The notes under the pieces were generated by a model. That model did no database searches and had not been told where the DNA came from. It saw only the letters and a list, made by a program, of their open reading frames with translations. Shown one piece after another: positions 35,898 through 45,005 of a DNA stretch of 45,036 nucleotides. The translations under genes were made by a program, and so were the position numbers. The DNA comes from Olsenella uli. Its GTDB lineage: Bacteria > Actinomycetota > Coriobacteriia > Coriobacteriales > Atopobiaceae. Every line of letters starts with the position of its first letter. The first letter of the stretch is position 1. The DNA lies in contig NZ_CAAKON010000004.1 in assembly GCF_901212655.1 (NCBI RefSeq), positions 1 to 45,036 on the forward strand, given 5' to 3'.

Positions 35898-36031
35898 CGG
35901 GATAGTTGTTGGACAGCGGACGTGCCTGTCGTTTTCGAATCAGTCTCGGGCGTGGACGCGTCCCATCGTGCTGACGCCTGCCGCGCTTGATGCCGGCCGC
36001 GTTCGACCCCTGGCGTGTTCTCCCGTCCTTC

Positions 36032-36068
36032 GGGAGCAAATGCTACAATCTGACTAGCATTTGCTCCC
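36032..36068. promoter_or_regulatory. Paired dyad operator upstream of desulfoferrodoxin
   Basis: GGGAGCAAATGCT (36032-36044) and AGCATTTGCTCCC (36056-36068) are perfectly complementary 13-base arms around an 11-base centre. Each arm is itself nearly symmetric (AGCA-AA-TGCT and AGCA-TT-TGCT), and their centres are 21 bases apart, two helical turns. This suggests two protein sites on one DNA face. A TACAAT (36044-36049) lies inside. Confidence 0.6.
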
Positions 36069-36074
36069 GCGGGC

Positions 36075-36103
36075 TTAGCAACCGCGTCCCGTGGGCATAC
36101 AAT
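36075..36103 (+). promoter_or_regulatory. Putative desulfoferrodoxin promoter
   Basis: TTAGCA (36075-36080) and TACAAT (36098-36103) are 17 bases apart. The paired dyad ends seven bases upstream of this -35. Confidence 0.5.
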
Positions 36104-36174
36104 GACATAAGGCCATCCGGGGAAAGGTGGCCGGCGGCGGGCCGCGGGCTCGCCGCATCGAGAGAGGAGCCATT

Positions 36175-36558
36175 ATGGGTCTCAAGTTCTACAAGTGTGC
36201 CAAGTGTGGCGAGGTCGTCTACAAGGTCGTCGAGGGCTCCTGCACCCCGCAGTGCTGTGGCGTGCCGATGGTCGAGCTCAAGGCCAACACCACCGACGCC
36301 GCCACCGAGAAGCACGTGCCGGCACTGTCCGTCGACGGCAACAAGCTGGTCGTGAAGGTGGGCGAGGTCGCTCACCCCATGCTCGACGAGCACTACATCA
36401 ACTTCGTCGCCCTTGAGCGTGCCGACGGCTCCGTGACCTTCAAGTACCTCAAGCCGGGCGAGGCCCCCGAGGCCACGTTCTGCAAGCCGTCTGCAGACAC
36501 CACGGTCTACGAGTATTGCAACCTGCACGGTCTGTGGAAGGCCGAGTACAAGGCCTAG
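36175..36558 (+). CDS. dfx: Desulfoferrodoxin (superoxide reductase)
   Basis: It reduces superoxide to hydrogen peroxide without making oxygen, a typical anaerobe defence. The 127-residue protein is the two-iron type. Center I ligands are C8, C11, C27 and C28 (CAKC and CC). Center II ligands are H48, H67, H73, C115 and H118, in EKHVPAL, AHPMLDEHYINF and YCNLHGLW. K47 next to H48 is the conserved lysine that aids catalysis. The ATG at 36175 follows GAGAGGAG by seven bases. The gene has its own promoter, an unusual paired dyad upstream, and a terminator downstream, so it is probably a single-gene, stress-regulated unit. Confidence 0.95.
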   Translation: MGLKFYKCAKCGEVVYKVVEGSCTPQCCGVPMVELKANTTDAATEKHVPALSVDGNKLVVKVGEVAHPMLDEHYINFVALERADGSVTFKYLKPGEAPEATFCKPSADTTVYEYCNLHGLWKAEYKA

Positions 36559-36677
36559 CCTTTGCGAGGCGCGCGCCAGGCGGGGCCGGAAGGCCTGCCC
36601 CCGCGCTCTCGACGGAACGTCACGCAGGTGAGCTCTCACGGCGGGCGGTCCAAGGGGTCGAGTACGAGCATGAGCCC

Positions 36678-36714
36678 GGGCGGGCGTCGGGGAAGGACCC
36701 GGCGCCCGCCCTTT
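36678..36714 (+). terminator. Intrinsic terminator of dfx
   Basis: A 14-base stem with one G-T pair (36678-36691 and 36698-36711) closes a 6-base loop and is followed by TTT. It lies between dfx and the NadE-like gene. Confidence 0.75.
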
Positions 36715-36748
36715 CGTCATATGTGGGCGAGGAGCCTGAGGAGCATCC

Positions 36749-38695
36749 ATGAAGATTGCCGTCGCGCAGATGAATACCAGGGCCGGGGACTTCGACGCCA
36801 CGGTCGAGCGCATGCTCGCCTATGGCAGGCGCGCCAAAAGCCTGGGGGCAGACCTGCTCGTGTTCCCCGTGCCCGCCCTCATGGGGCTCGAGCCGGGCGC
36901 CCTGACCCAGGCGGAGGCGTATGTCGCCGACGCCGCCGAGGCCATGACCAAGCTGGCGCACGGCCTCGAGGTGCCGAGCCTCGTGCCGTTCATGTTCGAC
37001 GCGGACGGCATGACCGCCTCGGACGTGGCGCTCGTGCGGGATGGGGAGACGATTCCCCTCGCGTTTGCCACGTGGCTCTCCGGTGCCGGCGACCAGGGCG
37101 TCTCCGCGCTCGCGCAGAATATCCGCGAGGCCTCCGGCACCCAGAACCTAGCGGACGAGATGATTGACCTCGCTGAGGAGGTTGGCCCGGCGTCCTCCGC
37201 GTTGGGGCCTGCGGTGGTCCAGATCTCGGGCGTGGACGTGGGCATCGCGCTCACCTACGACGACCTTGACTCCTTTGCGCTCGGCGACGCTGCGGCGGAC
37301 GTGGTCTGTTACCTGCCCATGGACGGCTTCAACACGGACGACGAGGCCAGTTGCCTGGCCCCCGCGGTGGCGGACGGGTGCTTTCTCAGCGAGGCCTCCG
37401 AGGCAAACTCCTGGCTCGTGGCGGCCAATGCCGTGGGCGCCTACGAGGACGCCGTCTACTGCGGCGGGAGCTTTGTGCTGTCGCCCTGGGGCGAGCTTGC
37501 GGCCGCAGCACCGTCATTTGTGGAGGACCTGCTGGTCTGCGGCGTGGACGTGCTGTCCGAGGGTCCTCTGGCGGAGGCCGCCAGGCCTGCGGGCTACGAT
37601 CGCTCGCGCTTCCTGTGGGACGCCTGCGCCCTCGCCACGCGCGACCAGGTAGAGAAGCGCGGGCTTGCCGGGGCTGCCGTGGTGCTCGACGGCACGCTGT
37701 CATCGGCCGCCGTGGCGGCGCTCGCCGTGGACGCGCTGGGTCCGATGCGCGTGAGCGCGCTCGTGTGCACCCAGGACGGGCCCTCGCTCGCGGATGCGCG
37801 CGCCACGGCCCGTAGCCTGCGGATTCGCGACGTGGACGAGCTTTCTGCCCGTGAGCTCGAGCGTGTGGTAACCATGCTTGGCGGTGAGGCGGATGCAAGC
37901 GAGCTGGCCGCGGGCCTCGTGCAGGCGCGCCTGGGCTCCATGGCACGGGCGGGGTCTCTGCTGGCGCTCTCCGCCGATGACAAGACCTCGCTCGCCGTTG
38001 GGTTGGGAGAGGGCAGCCCGGCGCCGGTGTGCCGGGCGGACGCCTTTGCGCCCTTTGGCGACGTGTACCGCTCGGACGTGCAGCGGCTCGCGCGCTACCG
38101 AAACGCCATCTCGCCGGTGATTGCGCTCGGCTCGGTGGCCCGCGTGATAGTGCCTTCCGGCCTGGGCGTGGAGGAGGGCACGACGCGCCCCGAGCTTGCC
38201 GTGAGCCGTCTCGACGCCGTGTTGCTCACGCATGTCGACCGAGGCGGAACGGGTGGCTACGCCATCTCGGGCCTCGATGAGGACGTGGTGCTGCGCATCT
38301 TTGCGCGCGTGCGCGCCTGCGAGGCGGCGCGCCGCTCGGGCCCGCGCTACCCGGTGGTCTCCGCGCGCTCCCTCGGCGAGATGGAGACGCCCGTCGCCGA
38401 TGCCTGGCGAGACCGTGGCCACTCCGGCGCTCCCGAGGCGCCCGGCCCCGAGGACCTTGCCGAGGCGCTGGACGAGATTGCCCAGTCACTCTCCTCACTG
38501 GGGCTTGGTGGGTCCGATGGGGACGGGCCGGAGCAGCCGGTCGCCTCGGGCGAGGTACCCCAGGGACTCTCTGAGGTGATGGGATTCCTGCAGGACCTCT
38601 CTGCCGGAAACCGCCTGCGCAGACAGGGAGGCAAGGGGTCCGGTGGCGCCCCCGGCTCCGAGGGACCCTGGTTCGGGTTGTTCTCGGACAACTAG
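36749..38695 (+). CDS. Degenerate NAD synthase-like protein (glutaminase + synthetase folds)
   Basis: The 648-residue protein follows the layout of glutamine-dependent NAD synthase: a nitrilase-like domain (1-270, MKIAVAQMNTRAGDFDATVE), then a synthetase-like domain (300-540, AVVLDGTLSSAAVAALAVDA; LARYRNAISPVIALGS). Active-site motifs appear lost. The glutaminase Glu site reads LVFPVPALMG instead of FPE. The nucleophile Cys segment (usually CEDIW) reads ALTYDD. The PP-loop SGGxDS reads DGTLSS. The downstream NK-S/T-E segment reads DDKTSLAVG. The C-terminal 100 residues are an added Gly/Pro/Ser-rich tail. It is full length without stops, so it is probably a functional pseudoenzyme, perhaps regulatory, rather than a decaying gene. 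GAGGAG precedes the ATG. Confidence 0.75.
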   Translation: MKIAVAQMNTRAGDFDATVERMLAYGRRAKSLGADLLVFPVPALMGLEPGALTQAEAYVADAAEAMTKLAHGLEVPSLVPFMFDADGMTASDVALVRDGETIPLAFATWLSGAGDQGVSALAQNIREASGTQNLADEMIDLAEEVGPASSALGPAVVQISGVDVGIALTYDDLDSFALGDAAADVVCYLPMDGFNTDDEASCLAPAVADGCFLSEASEANSWLVAANAVGAYEDAVYCGGSFVLSPWGELAAAAPSFVEDLLVCGVDVLSEGPLAEAARPAGYDRSRFLWDACALATRDQVEKRGLAGAAVVLDGTLSSAAVAALAVDALGPMRVSALVCTQDGPSLADARATARSLRIRDVDELSARELERVVTMLGGEADASELAAGLVQARLGSMARAGSLLALSADDKTSLAVGLGEGSPAPVCRADAFAPFGDVYRSDVQRLARYRNAISPVIALGSVARVIVPSGLGVEEGTTRPELAVSRLDAVLLTHVDRGGTGGYAISGLDEDVVLRIFARVRACEAARRSGPRYPVVSARSLGEMETPVADAWRDRGHSGAPEAPGPEDLAEALDEIAQSLSSLGLGGSDGDGPEQPVASGEVPQGLSEVMGFLQDLSAGNRLRRQGGKGSGGAPGSEGPWFGLFSDN

Positions 38696-38737
38696 CCGCG
38701 TCGTCGTAGCTGCGCAGACACCATCCCGTGCGTCTGA

Positions 38738-38770
38738 CGGCCCCTCGCAGCCCTCGGCTGCGAGGGGCCG
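38738..38770 (+). terminator. Strong hairpin after the NadE-like gene
   Basis: A perfect 15-base stem (38738-38752 and 38756-38770) with a 3-base loop, extended by an outer GCGTCT/AGACGC pairing. There is no T-tract, so it may act as a weak or factor-dependent terminator or an RNA-stabilising structure. Confidence 0.5.
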
Positions 38771-38978
38771 ACCGCATGAGACGCCCGACGGCGAGGGTGG
38801 ACGTCATCACCCTTGCTCACGAAGGCAGCCTCCTCATCGACTTCGTGTCTGGCGGCAAGACCGCACAACCCTCGCTCTCGAGGGACGATCCCTCGCCCGG
38901 TCCGTGCTATAGTGGAACGCATGTTCGTTATTGGCTCCGCTGACGACAGGCGGGGCCCAGGTAGGCGGGAGGGGGCGC

Positions 38979-39599
38979 ATGGTCGTCATCGGCATAGACC
39001 CAGGATTGGCTAACACGGGTTGGGGCGTGATCGAGACACGGGGCTCGCTCATGCGGGCCCGCGCATATGGCTGCATCCACACGGAGGCAGACGTGGCGCT
39101 CAACCTGCGCCTCGGCACTATCTGCGCGCAGCTCTCCGAGGTCATCGGGCGCTACAGGCCAGAGAGCGTGGCCATCGAGGACATCTACTTTGGCCAGAAC
39201 ACGCGCTCGGCCATCCTCACCGCCCAGGCCCGTGGCGCCGCCCTCGTGGCATGCGCCCAATGCGGCGTGGACGTGGGCAGCTACACCCCGATGCAGATCA
39301 AGCAGGCCGTGGTGGGGACGGGCGCGGCGGACAAGCGCCAGGTCACCTACATGGTGCGCAGCGTCCTTGAGCTCGACCACGACCCCAAGCCAGACCATTG
39401 CGCGGATGCCCTCGCGGCTGCCGTGTGCCATGCCAACCTGAGCCGCACCTTCGCGGCCAGCGCCGCCGTGGACGGCGAGGCGGCTCGTACGCTCGTGGCG
39501 GCGCGCGCCGGCGCGGTGGCGTCCACCGAGCACGACCGGGGCCGGATGGGCCAGGCCCCCCTTGCCGCGGCAAGCCAGACCAGAAAGGCCAGCATATGA
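38979..39599 (+). CDS. ruvC: Holliday junction endonuclease RuvC
   Basis: It resolves Holliday junctions by paired nicks. The 206-residue protein has the RuvC fold: D7 in GIDPGLANTGWG, E67 in VAIEDIYFGQN, and the C-terminal pair H140 and D143 in DHCADALAAAV. Histidine at the third position matches the arrangement known from Thermus RuvC rather than the Asp of E. coli. The C-terminal 50 residues are an Ala/Arg-rich tail. The ATG at 38979 follows GGGAGGGGG. TATAGT at 38908-38913 may be the -10 of the operon. The stop overlaps the ruvA start by four bases (ATGA). Confidence 0.94.
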   Translation: MVVIGIDPGLANTGWGVIETRGSLMRARAYGCIHTEADVALNLRLGTICAQLSEVIGRYRPESVAIEDIYFGQNTRSAILTAQARGAALVACAQCGVDVGSYTPMQIKQAVVGTGAADKRQVTYMVRSVLELDHDPKPDHCADALAAAVCHANLSRTFAASAAVDGEAARTLVAARAGAVASTEHDRGRMGQAPLAAASQTRKASI

Positions 39600-40249
39600 T
39601 TGTCCAGCTCACAGGCACCCTCGTGGAGGTGACGGCCACCCACGTGGTGCTCGATGTCCAGGGCGTTGGCTACGAGCTTGGCGTGTCGGGCGCCACGTCG
39701 TCGTCGCTGCCGCAGGTGGGGACGCCTGGCGTCACCCTGCTCACTCGCATGCTCGTCCGCGAGGACTCGCTCGCGCTCTTTGGCTTTGCCTCCCGCGAGG
39801 AGCGCGCGCTGTTCGACCGCCTCTGCGCCATTTCCGGCGTGGGCCCCAAGCTCGCGCTCTCGGTGCTCTCCACCTTCACGCCCAACCAGCTTGCGGGCGT
39901 GGTGGCGGCAGAGGACGCCGGCATGATGGCCACGGTGCCGGGCGTGGGCAAGAAGCTCGCAGGTCGCCTGCTGCTGGAGCTCGAGGGTGTCTTCGCGAAG
40001 GACCCCACGCTGCTGGGCCTTGCCACTGCGGCGGCACTGCCCATGCGCGGCGGTGCCGGGACGGTTGCCGTCGCCTCCGCCGCCAGCGGCCCGAGCGGCC
40101 TGGAGGCAGATGTCGCCGGCGCGCTGCTTGCCATGGGCTTCACGAGCGAGGAGGCGTCACTTGCGCTTGAGGGCTACGAGGAGGCCGGCTGCACCACCAC
40201 CAAGGCAGCGCTCGAGTACGCGCTCAAACGCCTCGGGAGGAGGTCGTGA
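39596..40249 (+). CDS. ruvA: Holliday junction branch-migration protein RuvA
   Basis: RuvA binds the four-way junction and loads RuvB. The 217-residue protein has the OB-fold domain I (1-64, [20 protein letters not shown]), tandem helix-hairpin-helix motifs in domain II ([16 protein letters not shown] and [18 protein letters not shown]) and, after an Ala/Gly-rich linker, the RuvB-binding domain III (about 165-217, [18 protein letters not shown]). The start codon overlaps the ruvC stop (ATGA) and its stop touches the ruvB start, so the three are translationally coupled. Confidence 0.95.
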   Translation: MIVQLTGTLVEVTATHVVLDVQGVGYELGVSGATSSSLPQVGTPGVTLLTRMLVREDSLALFGFASREERALFDRLCAISGVGPKLALSVLSTFTPNQLAGVVAAEDAGMMATVPGVGKKLAGRLLLELEGVFAKDPTLLGLATAAALPMRGGAGTVAVASAASGPSGLEADVAGALLAMGFTSEEASLALEGYEEAGCTTTKAALEYALKRLGRRS

Positions 40250-41343
40250 TGTGGGAGGCAGACCCCAGCCAGGACCTCTTTGGTGACGCTGGCGGGGCGC
40301 GCCCGCCCGTGGGCCAGCCGCCCGCGCGTGACCCGGGCGCCCCGCGTCCCGTCACGGCCGACCTCACTGCTGAGGACTTGGACGTTGACCGTACGCTCCG
40401 TCCGCAGACGCTCGAGGAGTACTGCGGCCAGCAGCGCGTGCGCCAGAACCTGCGGGTGCTTATCGAGGCGGCCAAGAGCCGTCACGAGCCACTGGACCAC
40501 GTGATCTTCTCGGGGCCCCCGGGCCTGGGCAAGACGACGCTCGCCGCCGTCGTCGCCAACGAGATGGGGTCTAAGCTTCACACCACGAGCGGTCCCGCCA
40601 TCGAGCGCACGGGAGACCTCGCGGCCATCCTCACTAACCTCGAGGCGGGCGACGTGCTCTTCATCGACGAGATTCACCGCCTCAACCACAACGTGGAGGA
40701 GGTCCTGTACCCGGCGATGGAGGACTTCTTCCTGGACATCGTCATTGGCAAGGGCCCAGCGGCACGCTCCATCCGCCTCGACATCCCGCGCTTCACGCTC
40801 ATCGGAGCCACAACGCGTACGGGCTTGCTCACGGGCCCGCTCCGCGACCGCTTTGGCATCTCGTTTCGCCTGGACTACTACACGGTGGAGGAGCTCGCCC
40901 AGATCGTGGAGCGCTCGGCCGGCATCCTGGGCGTGCGGATAGACCACGACGCGGCGCTGGAGGTGGCAAGCAGGAGTCGCGGCACGCCGCGCCTTGCGAA
41001 TCGCCTGCTCAAGCGCGTGCGCGACTATGCGCAGGTTCGTGCCGGCGGGGCCGTTACGGCAGAGGTTGCGGCGGAGGCCATGAGCTTCTTCGAGATCGAC
41101 GAGCTTGGCCTGGATTGGATGGACACCAAGATTCTCACGGCGCTCGCGGCGACCTTCCGCGGCCGCCCCGTGGGCCTGTCCACCATAGCGAGCTCGGTAG
41201 GGGAGGACCCCTCCACGCTCGAGGACGTCTACGAGCCCTTCCTGTTGCAGTGCGGCCTCATCATCCGTACGCCGCAGGGGCGCCAGGCAACGGCCGCTGC
41301 CTTCGAGCACCTTGGCCTCACCCCTCCGCCGAATGCGGGGTAA
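40249..41343 (+). CDS. ruvB: Holliday junction helicase RuvB
   Basis: This is the hexameric AAA+ motor that drives branch migration with RuvA. The 364-residue protein has Walker [12 protein letters not shown], Walker [11 protein letters not shown], sensor 1 IGATTRTG, the arginine finger region GPLRDRFGI, and the C-terminal winged-helix domain ([16 protein letters not shown]). Two starts are possible: GTG at 40246 overlapping ruvA, or ATG at 40249. The ATG is preferred because AGGAGG ends five bases before it. No terminator is obvious after the stop. Confidence 0.95.
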   Translation: MWEADPSQDLFGDAGGARPPVGQPPARDPGAPRPVTADLTAEDLDVDRTLRPQTLEEYCGQQRVRQNLRVLIEAAKSRHEPLDHVIFSGPPGLGKTTLAAVVANEMGSKLHTTSGPAIERTGDLAAILTNLEAGDVLFIDEIHRLNHNVEEVLYPAMEDFFLDIVIGKGPAARSIRLDIPRFTLIGATTRTGLLTGPLRDRFGISFRLDYYTVEELAQIVERSAGILGVRIDHDAALEVASRSRGTPRLANRLLKRVRDYAQVRAGGAVTAEVAAEAMSFFEIDELGLDWMDTKILTALAATFRGRPVGLSTIASSVGEDPSTLEDVYEPFLLQCGLIIRTPQGRQATAAAFEHLGLTPPPNAG

Positions 41344-41577
41344 GGTTGGTGGCGTGCAATGACGCACCCAGATGTGACGCGGGCGCACTCGTTTGACGCA
41401 AATTGGGCGCGCGCCACGCTGGGTTTGGCTGGCATGCGCCCACTTGGGCTCTGGTTGGCGCGCTTCGTGTGGTGGGGGTGGAGCGTCTGCTTGTTTAGCC
41501 GGAACTGGGCTGGCGCAATTCGGTGCTGATCGGGACGAGTGCCCTCCTAGCCCCAAGAGACAGTTAGGATGTAGACC

Positions 41578-41988
41578 ATGCTGCAACGCGACTACATAAA
41601 CGAGATCATCCGCCAATTTGGTGACGTGCTTGCTCGTTGGCTCCGGCCGGCCGTTCTCGAGGCCAACGGGGAGGCCATCGAGGAGGTCGAGGCAGCCATC
41701 GGCAAGCTCATGGACCTGGACGGTGCCACGGCGTTGTCGCTTGCCCCGGAGTCCCTCGTCACCATGATGGAGCTCACGGGCATCGCGGACTCGGTGGCAG
41801 GCTACGTGAGCTACACCCTGCTTCGCCTGGGCGATGCCTATGATGCTGCCGGCAGCCCCTCGCTCGCCAACCTGCGCCGTGAGCAGGCCCAGGCGGTGTC
41901 GGTTGCGTTTCAGTCCGAGTTTGGCAAGGTCCCAGAGGAGTACGAGGAGCTCGAGCGCACGCTTGCCGCCGAGCGAGGAGAGGAGTAG
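41578..41988 (+). CDS. DUF6483-like protein
   Basis: The 136-residue protein is acidic and helical, with no membrane segment. The opening RDYINEIIRQFGDVLARWL is like the D-Y-I-x-R-x-I-x-Q-F start I recall for DUF6483, a family of unknown function in Firmicutes and Actinobacteria. The later segment SPSLANLRREQAQAVSVAFQ suggests a tetratricopeptide-like helical repeat. The Shine-Dalgarno is weak (TTAGGATG). It lies three bases before fhs, so the two are probably co-transcribed and translationally linked, hinting at a link to one-carbon metabolism that cannot be shown here. Confidence 0.65.
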   Translation: MLQRDYINEIIRQFGDVLARWLRPAVLEANGEAIEEVEAAIGKLMDLDGATALSLAPESLVTMMELTGIADSVAGYVSYTLLRLGDAYDAAGSPSLANLRREQAQAVSVAFQSEFGKVPEEYEELERTLAAERGEE

Positions 41989-41991
41989 CCC

Positions 41992-43659
41992 ATGCCTTCT
42001 GACATCGAGATTGCCCAGGCCGCCAAGCCCCTGCCCATCACCGAGGTTGCCGCCAATCTCGGCATTCAGCCTGACCGGCTCATACCGTACGGCTTCGACA
42101 AGGCCAAGGTGGACTGCAGCGTTCTGCGCGAGGAACCCGAGCACCCCTGCAAGCTCGTGCTGGTGACGGCCATCAACCCCACGCCCGTGGGCGAGGGCAA
42201 GACCACCACCACCATCGGCCTTGCAGACGCCCTGCGCCGCATGGGGACCAATGCCGTGGTGGCCCTGCGCGAGCCCAGCCTCGGCCCCGTCTTTGGCATC
42301 AAGGGCGGCGCAGCCGGCGGCGGCTACGCCCAGGTCATCCCCATGGAGGACATCAACCTCCACTTTACGGGCGACTTCCACGCCATCGGCGCCGCCAACA
42401 ACCTGCTCGCGGCAATGATCGACAACCACATCAAGCAGGGCAACAAGCTCGGCATCGACCCCAAGCGCATCACGTGGAAGCGCTGCGTCGACATGAATGA
42501 TCGCCAGCTGCGCCACGTGGTTGACGGCCTCGGCGGCGTGGCGGATGGCGTCACGCGCGAGGACGGCTTCGACATCACGGTTGCCTCCGAGGTCATGGCG
42601 GTTCTGTGCCTGGCAACCTCCATTCGCGACCTCAAGGAGCGTCTGGCCCGCATGGTCGTTGCACACACCTATGATAAGCGGCCGGTCACGGCCGGTGACC
42701 TCAAGGCCTCCGGCGCCATGGCAGCCCTGCTCAAGGACGCGTTGAAGCCCAACCTCGTCCAGACGCTCGAAGGCACGCCGGCCTTTGTCCACGGTGGCCC
42801 GTTTGCCAACATCGCCCACGGTTGCAACTCCGTGATGGCAACGCGCATGGCCATGCGCTACGGCGACGTTGCCATCACCGAGGCAGGCTTTGGCGCAGAC
42901 CTCGGCGCCGAGAAGTTCTGCGACATCACGAGCCGCATGGCCGGTTTCAAGCCCGATGCGTGCGTGGTGGTGGCCACGGTGCGAGCCCTCAAGTACAACG
43001 GCGGCGTTGCCAAGGCAGAGCTGGGTGCCGAGAACCTCGAGGCTCTCGAGAACGGCCTGCCCAACCTTCTGCGTCACGTCAACAACATTCAGGAGGTCTT
43101 TGGCCTCCCCGTGGTTGTGGCGCTCAACCGCTTCCCCACGGACACCGATGCGGAGCTGGCGCTCGTCGAGGAGCGCTGCGCCGAGCTCGGCGTGAACGTG
43201 CGCCTCTCGGAGGTTTGGGCCAAGGGCGGCGAGGGCGGCGAGGCCCTCGCGAGTGAGGTGCTGCACCTGCTCGAGCAGCCGGCCGAGTTCCGCTTTGCCT
43301 ACGAGGGCGGCGTGTCCGTGCGAGAGGCGCTCGACGCCATCGCGCAGAAGGTCTACCACGCCAACGGAGTGGACCTGGCCCCGGCGGCGACGCGCCAGCT
43401 CAAGCAGCTCGAGGCGGATGGCTTTGGGAACCTGCCGGTGTGCGTGGCCAAGACCCAGTACTCCTTCACGGACGACGCGAAGCGCCTGGGCGCCCCCGAG
43501 GACTTCCGCATCACCGTGCGCGAGCTTGGCGTGTCCGCGGGCGCGGGCTTCGTGGTTGCCAAGACCGGCGCCATCATGACGATGCCGGGCCTTCCGCGCG
43601 TTCCGGCAGCCGAGAACATCGACGTGGACGACGAGGGCAACATCATCGGCCTGTTCTAG
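41992..43659 (+). CDS. fhs: Formate-tetrahydrofolate ligase
   Basis: It makes 10-formyl-tetrahydrofolate from formate, THF and ATP, feeding purine synthesis and one-carbon metabolism. The 555-residue length is standard. Motifs are the P-loop [16 protein letters not shown] (residues 56-71), the region [44 protein letters not shown]-like [17 protein letters not shown], and [14 protein letters not shown]. The ATG follows GAGGAG within the end of the previous gene. It ends at a probable terminator. Confidence 0.96.
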   Translation: MPSDIEIAQAAKPLPITEVAANLGIQPDRLIPYGFDKAKVDCSVLREEPEHPCKLVLVTAINPTPVGEGKTTTTIGLADALRRMGTNAVVALREPSLGPVFGIKGGAAGGGYAQVIPMEDINLHFTGDFHAIGAANNLLAAMIDNHIKQGNKLGIDPKRITWKRCVDMNDRQLRHVVDGLGGVADGVTREDGFDITVASEVMAVLCLATSIRDLKERLARMVVAHTYDKRPVTAGDLKASGAMAALLKDALKPNLVQTLEGTPAFVHGGPFANIAHGCNSVMATRMAMRYGDVAITEAGFGADLGAEKFCDITSRMAGFKPDACVVVATVRALKYNGGVAKAELGAENLEALENGLPNLLRHVNNIQEVFGLPVVVALNRFPTDTDAELALVEERCAELGVNVRLSEVWAKGGEGGEALASEVLHLLEQPAEFRFAYEGGVSVREALDAIAQKVYHANGVDLAPAATRQLKQLEADGFGNLPVCVAKTQYSFTDDAKRLGAPEDFRITVRELGVSAGAGFVVAKTGAIMTMPGLPRVPAAENIDVDDEGNIIGLF

Positions 43660-43667
43660 GGCGATGC

Positions 43668-43711
43668 GCGGGCGCGCCGACCGTTCCAGGCCGTGCGCGC
43701 CCGCTCCCTTT
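43668..43711 (+). terminator. Probable terminator of fhs
   Basis: GCGGGCGCG (43668-43676) pairs with CGCGCCCGC (43696-43704), followed by TCCCTTT. The loop is long and the T-tract short, so it is probably a moderate terminator. Confidence 0.55.
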
Positions 43712-43918
43712 GCCTGGCTGGGGGAGAGGCGCTCCATTTCCCATTGTTTTGAAAACGGGGCCGAGCGCGCTGATCGTCCTTGCGTGCGGGCCATCCTCCC
43801 CATTCGTGTTCAAGGATGGGTAAGCCTCGTATCCGACTCTTTTGGCGGGCGGAGCCGAGTGTGCATACCGCCCGTTTAGGCTTAAGGCAATTCCCTGGGC
43901 CATCGTGCACCCCCGATT

Positions 43919-43960
43919 CTGGGTTCGGATGGCCCGCGTCTGGGTTCGGATGGCCCGCGT
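43919..43960. repeat. Two identical tandem 21-base units
   Basis: CTGGGTTCGGATGGCCCGCGT is repeated exactly once, head to tail; the shorter core GGTTCGGATGGCCCGCGT marks each copy. It lies about 110 bases upstream of galU and is probably a recent slippage duplication. Confidence 0.9.
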
Positions 43961-44069
43961 CTATGCTCATCGTGGTTTTCGGTGCCCTCTCTTGATTGTC
44001 CCTTGCCCGGCTGAGCCCCTCCCAATAACCTTTTGGGGCCTACATAGCTTTGTGAGAAGGGCCTATTAC

Positions 44070-44945
44070 ATGAAGTCCATCATCCCTGCCGCAGGCCTCG
44101 GCACCCGCTTCCTGCCGGCCACGAAGGTGACGCCCAAGGAGATGCTGCCGGTGCTGGACCGACCGGTCATCCAGTACGTCGTGGAGGAGGCGCTCGAGCC
44201 GGAGGGCGTCGACGGCTGCGTCATCGTCTCCAGCCCCTCCAAGCCCCAGATCGCGTCCTACTTCACGCGCGACCCGGGCCTGGAGGACCTGCTGCGCTCC
44301 CGCGGCAAGGCGGCCTACGCCGACGCGGTGGCCGAGGCGGGCTCCATGCCGGTCTCCTTCTGCTACCAGTCCGAGCCCCGCGGCCTCGGCCACGCCGTGC
44401 GCTGCGCGGCCCACGCCACGGGCGACGAGCCCTTCTTCGTGCTCCTGGGCGACTACGTGGTGCCCTCCCGTGCCATCCTGCCCGAGATGCTGCGCGTGAG
44501 CCGCGCCCACGGCGGCGCGTCGGTCGTCGCCGTGGCGCCGTGCTCGGCCGAGGAGGTCTCGCGCTACGGCGTGATCGCCGGCGAGCTCGTGGGCGGGGCC
44601 GCCCCCGACGCCCCGGGCGCCACGTGGCGCGTGACGGGCCTCGTGGAGAAGCCCGCGCCGGCAGACGCCCCCTCCAACCTGTTCATGGTGGGCCGCTACC
44701 TGCTGAGCCCGCGCGTGATGGGGCTGCTCGCCGATCAGGGAGCCGGCGCCGGCGGCGAGGTGCAGCTCACCGACGCGATGGTGCGCCTGCTCGCCGAGGA
44801 GGAGCTCTACGCCCTCGTCATCGACCCCTCCGCCGGCTTCGACACCGGCACCCCCGCCGGCTGGATCGCCACCAACGCCCGCATGGCCGCCGCCGACCCC
44901 CGCTTCGCCGTCGCCTTCGGCGAGGCCATGGGAGAGCGGAGCTAG
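44070..44945 (+). CDS. galU: UTP-glucose-1-phosphate uridylyltransferase
   Basis: It makes UDP-glucose for glycan and glycolipid synthesis. The 291-residue protein opens with the nucleotide-binding signature AAGLGTRFLPATKVTPKEML, with the conserved basic residues. It also has QYVVEEAL, YQSEPRGLGHAVRCAA, the metal-binding FFVLLGDYVVPS (the usual LxDD/LGDD loop, here LGDY) and GLVEKPAP. The C-terminus has GFDTGTPAGWIATN. The ATG at 44070 follows AGAAGGG; the open frame upstream runs through non-coding repeats. The next gene begins 60 bases later on the same strand. Confidence 0.93.
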   Translation: MKSIIPAAGLGTRFLPATKVTPKEMLPVLDRPVIQYVVEEALEPEGVDGCVIVSSPSKPQIASYFTRDPGLEDLLRSRGKAAYADAVAEAGSMPVSFCYQSEPRGLGHAVRCAAHATGDEPFFVLLGDYVVPSRAILPEMLRVSRAHGGASVVAVAPCSAEEVSRYGVIAGELVGGAAPDAPGATWRVTGLVEKPAPADAPSNLFMVGRYLLSPRVMGLLADQGAGAGGEVQLTDAMVRLLAEEELYALVIDPSAGFDTGTPAGWIATNARMAAADPRFAVAFGEAMGERS

Positions 44946-45005
44946 AAGGCCAGAATAGAGAAGATCAACGACCGTCTTTTTGTGGCGGATCCAGAGAGGA
45001 GACCC

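Larger units (their letters stand above)
43660..44069. other. fhs-galU intergenic region
   Basis: A 410-base gap with no supported gene. It has the fhs terminator (43668-43711) and two tandem 21-base units (43919-43939 and 43940-43960). The last 30 bases carry the galU ribosome binding site (AGAAGGG). No clean promoter was identified for galU. Confidence 0.4.

Noticed and set aside
38776..38943. Short open frames before ruvC
   Set aside because: No ribosome binding site and no family resemblance; the stretch overlaps the hairpin and likely promoter of the ruv operon.
40174..43803. 1209-codon open frame on the minus strand opposite ruvB and fhs
   Set aside because: It is a shadow of the GC-rich coding strand: His/Val/Leu/Gly-rich with no domain, no ribosome binding site, and it spans several well-supported genes. 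Similar long antisense frames opposite polA, uvrB and dnaE were rejected for the same reason.
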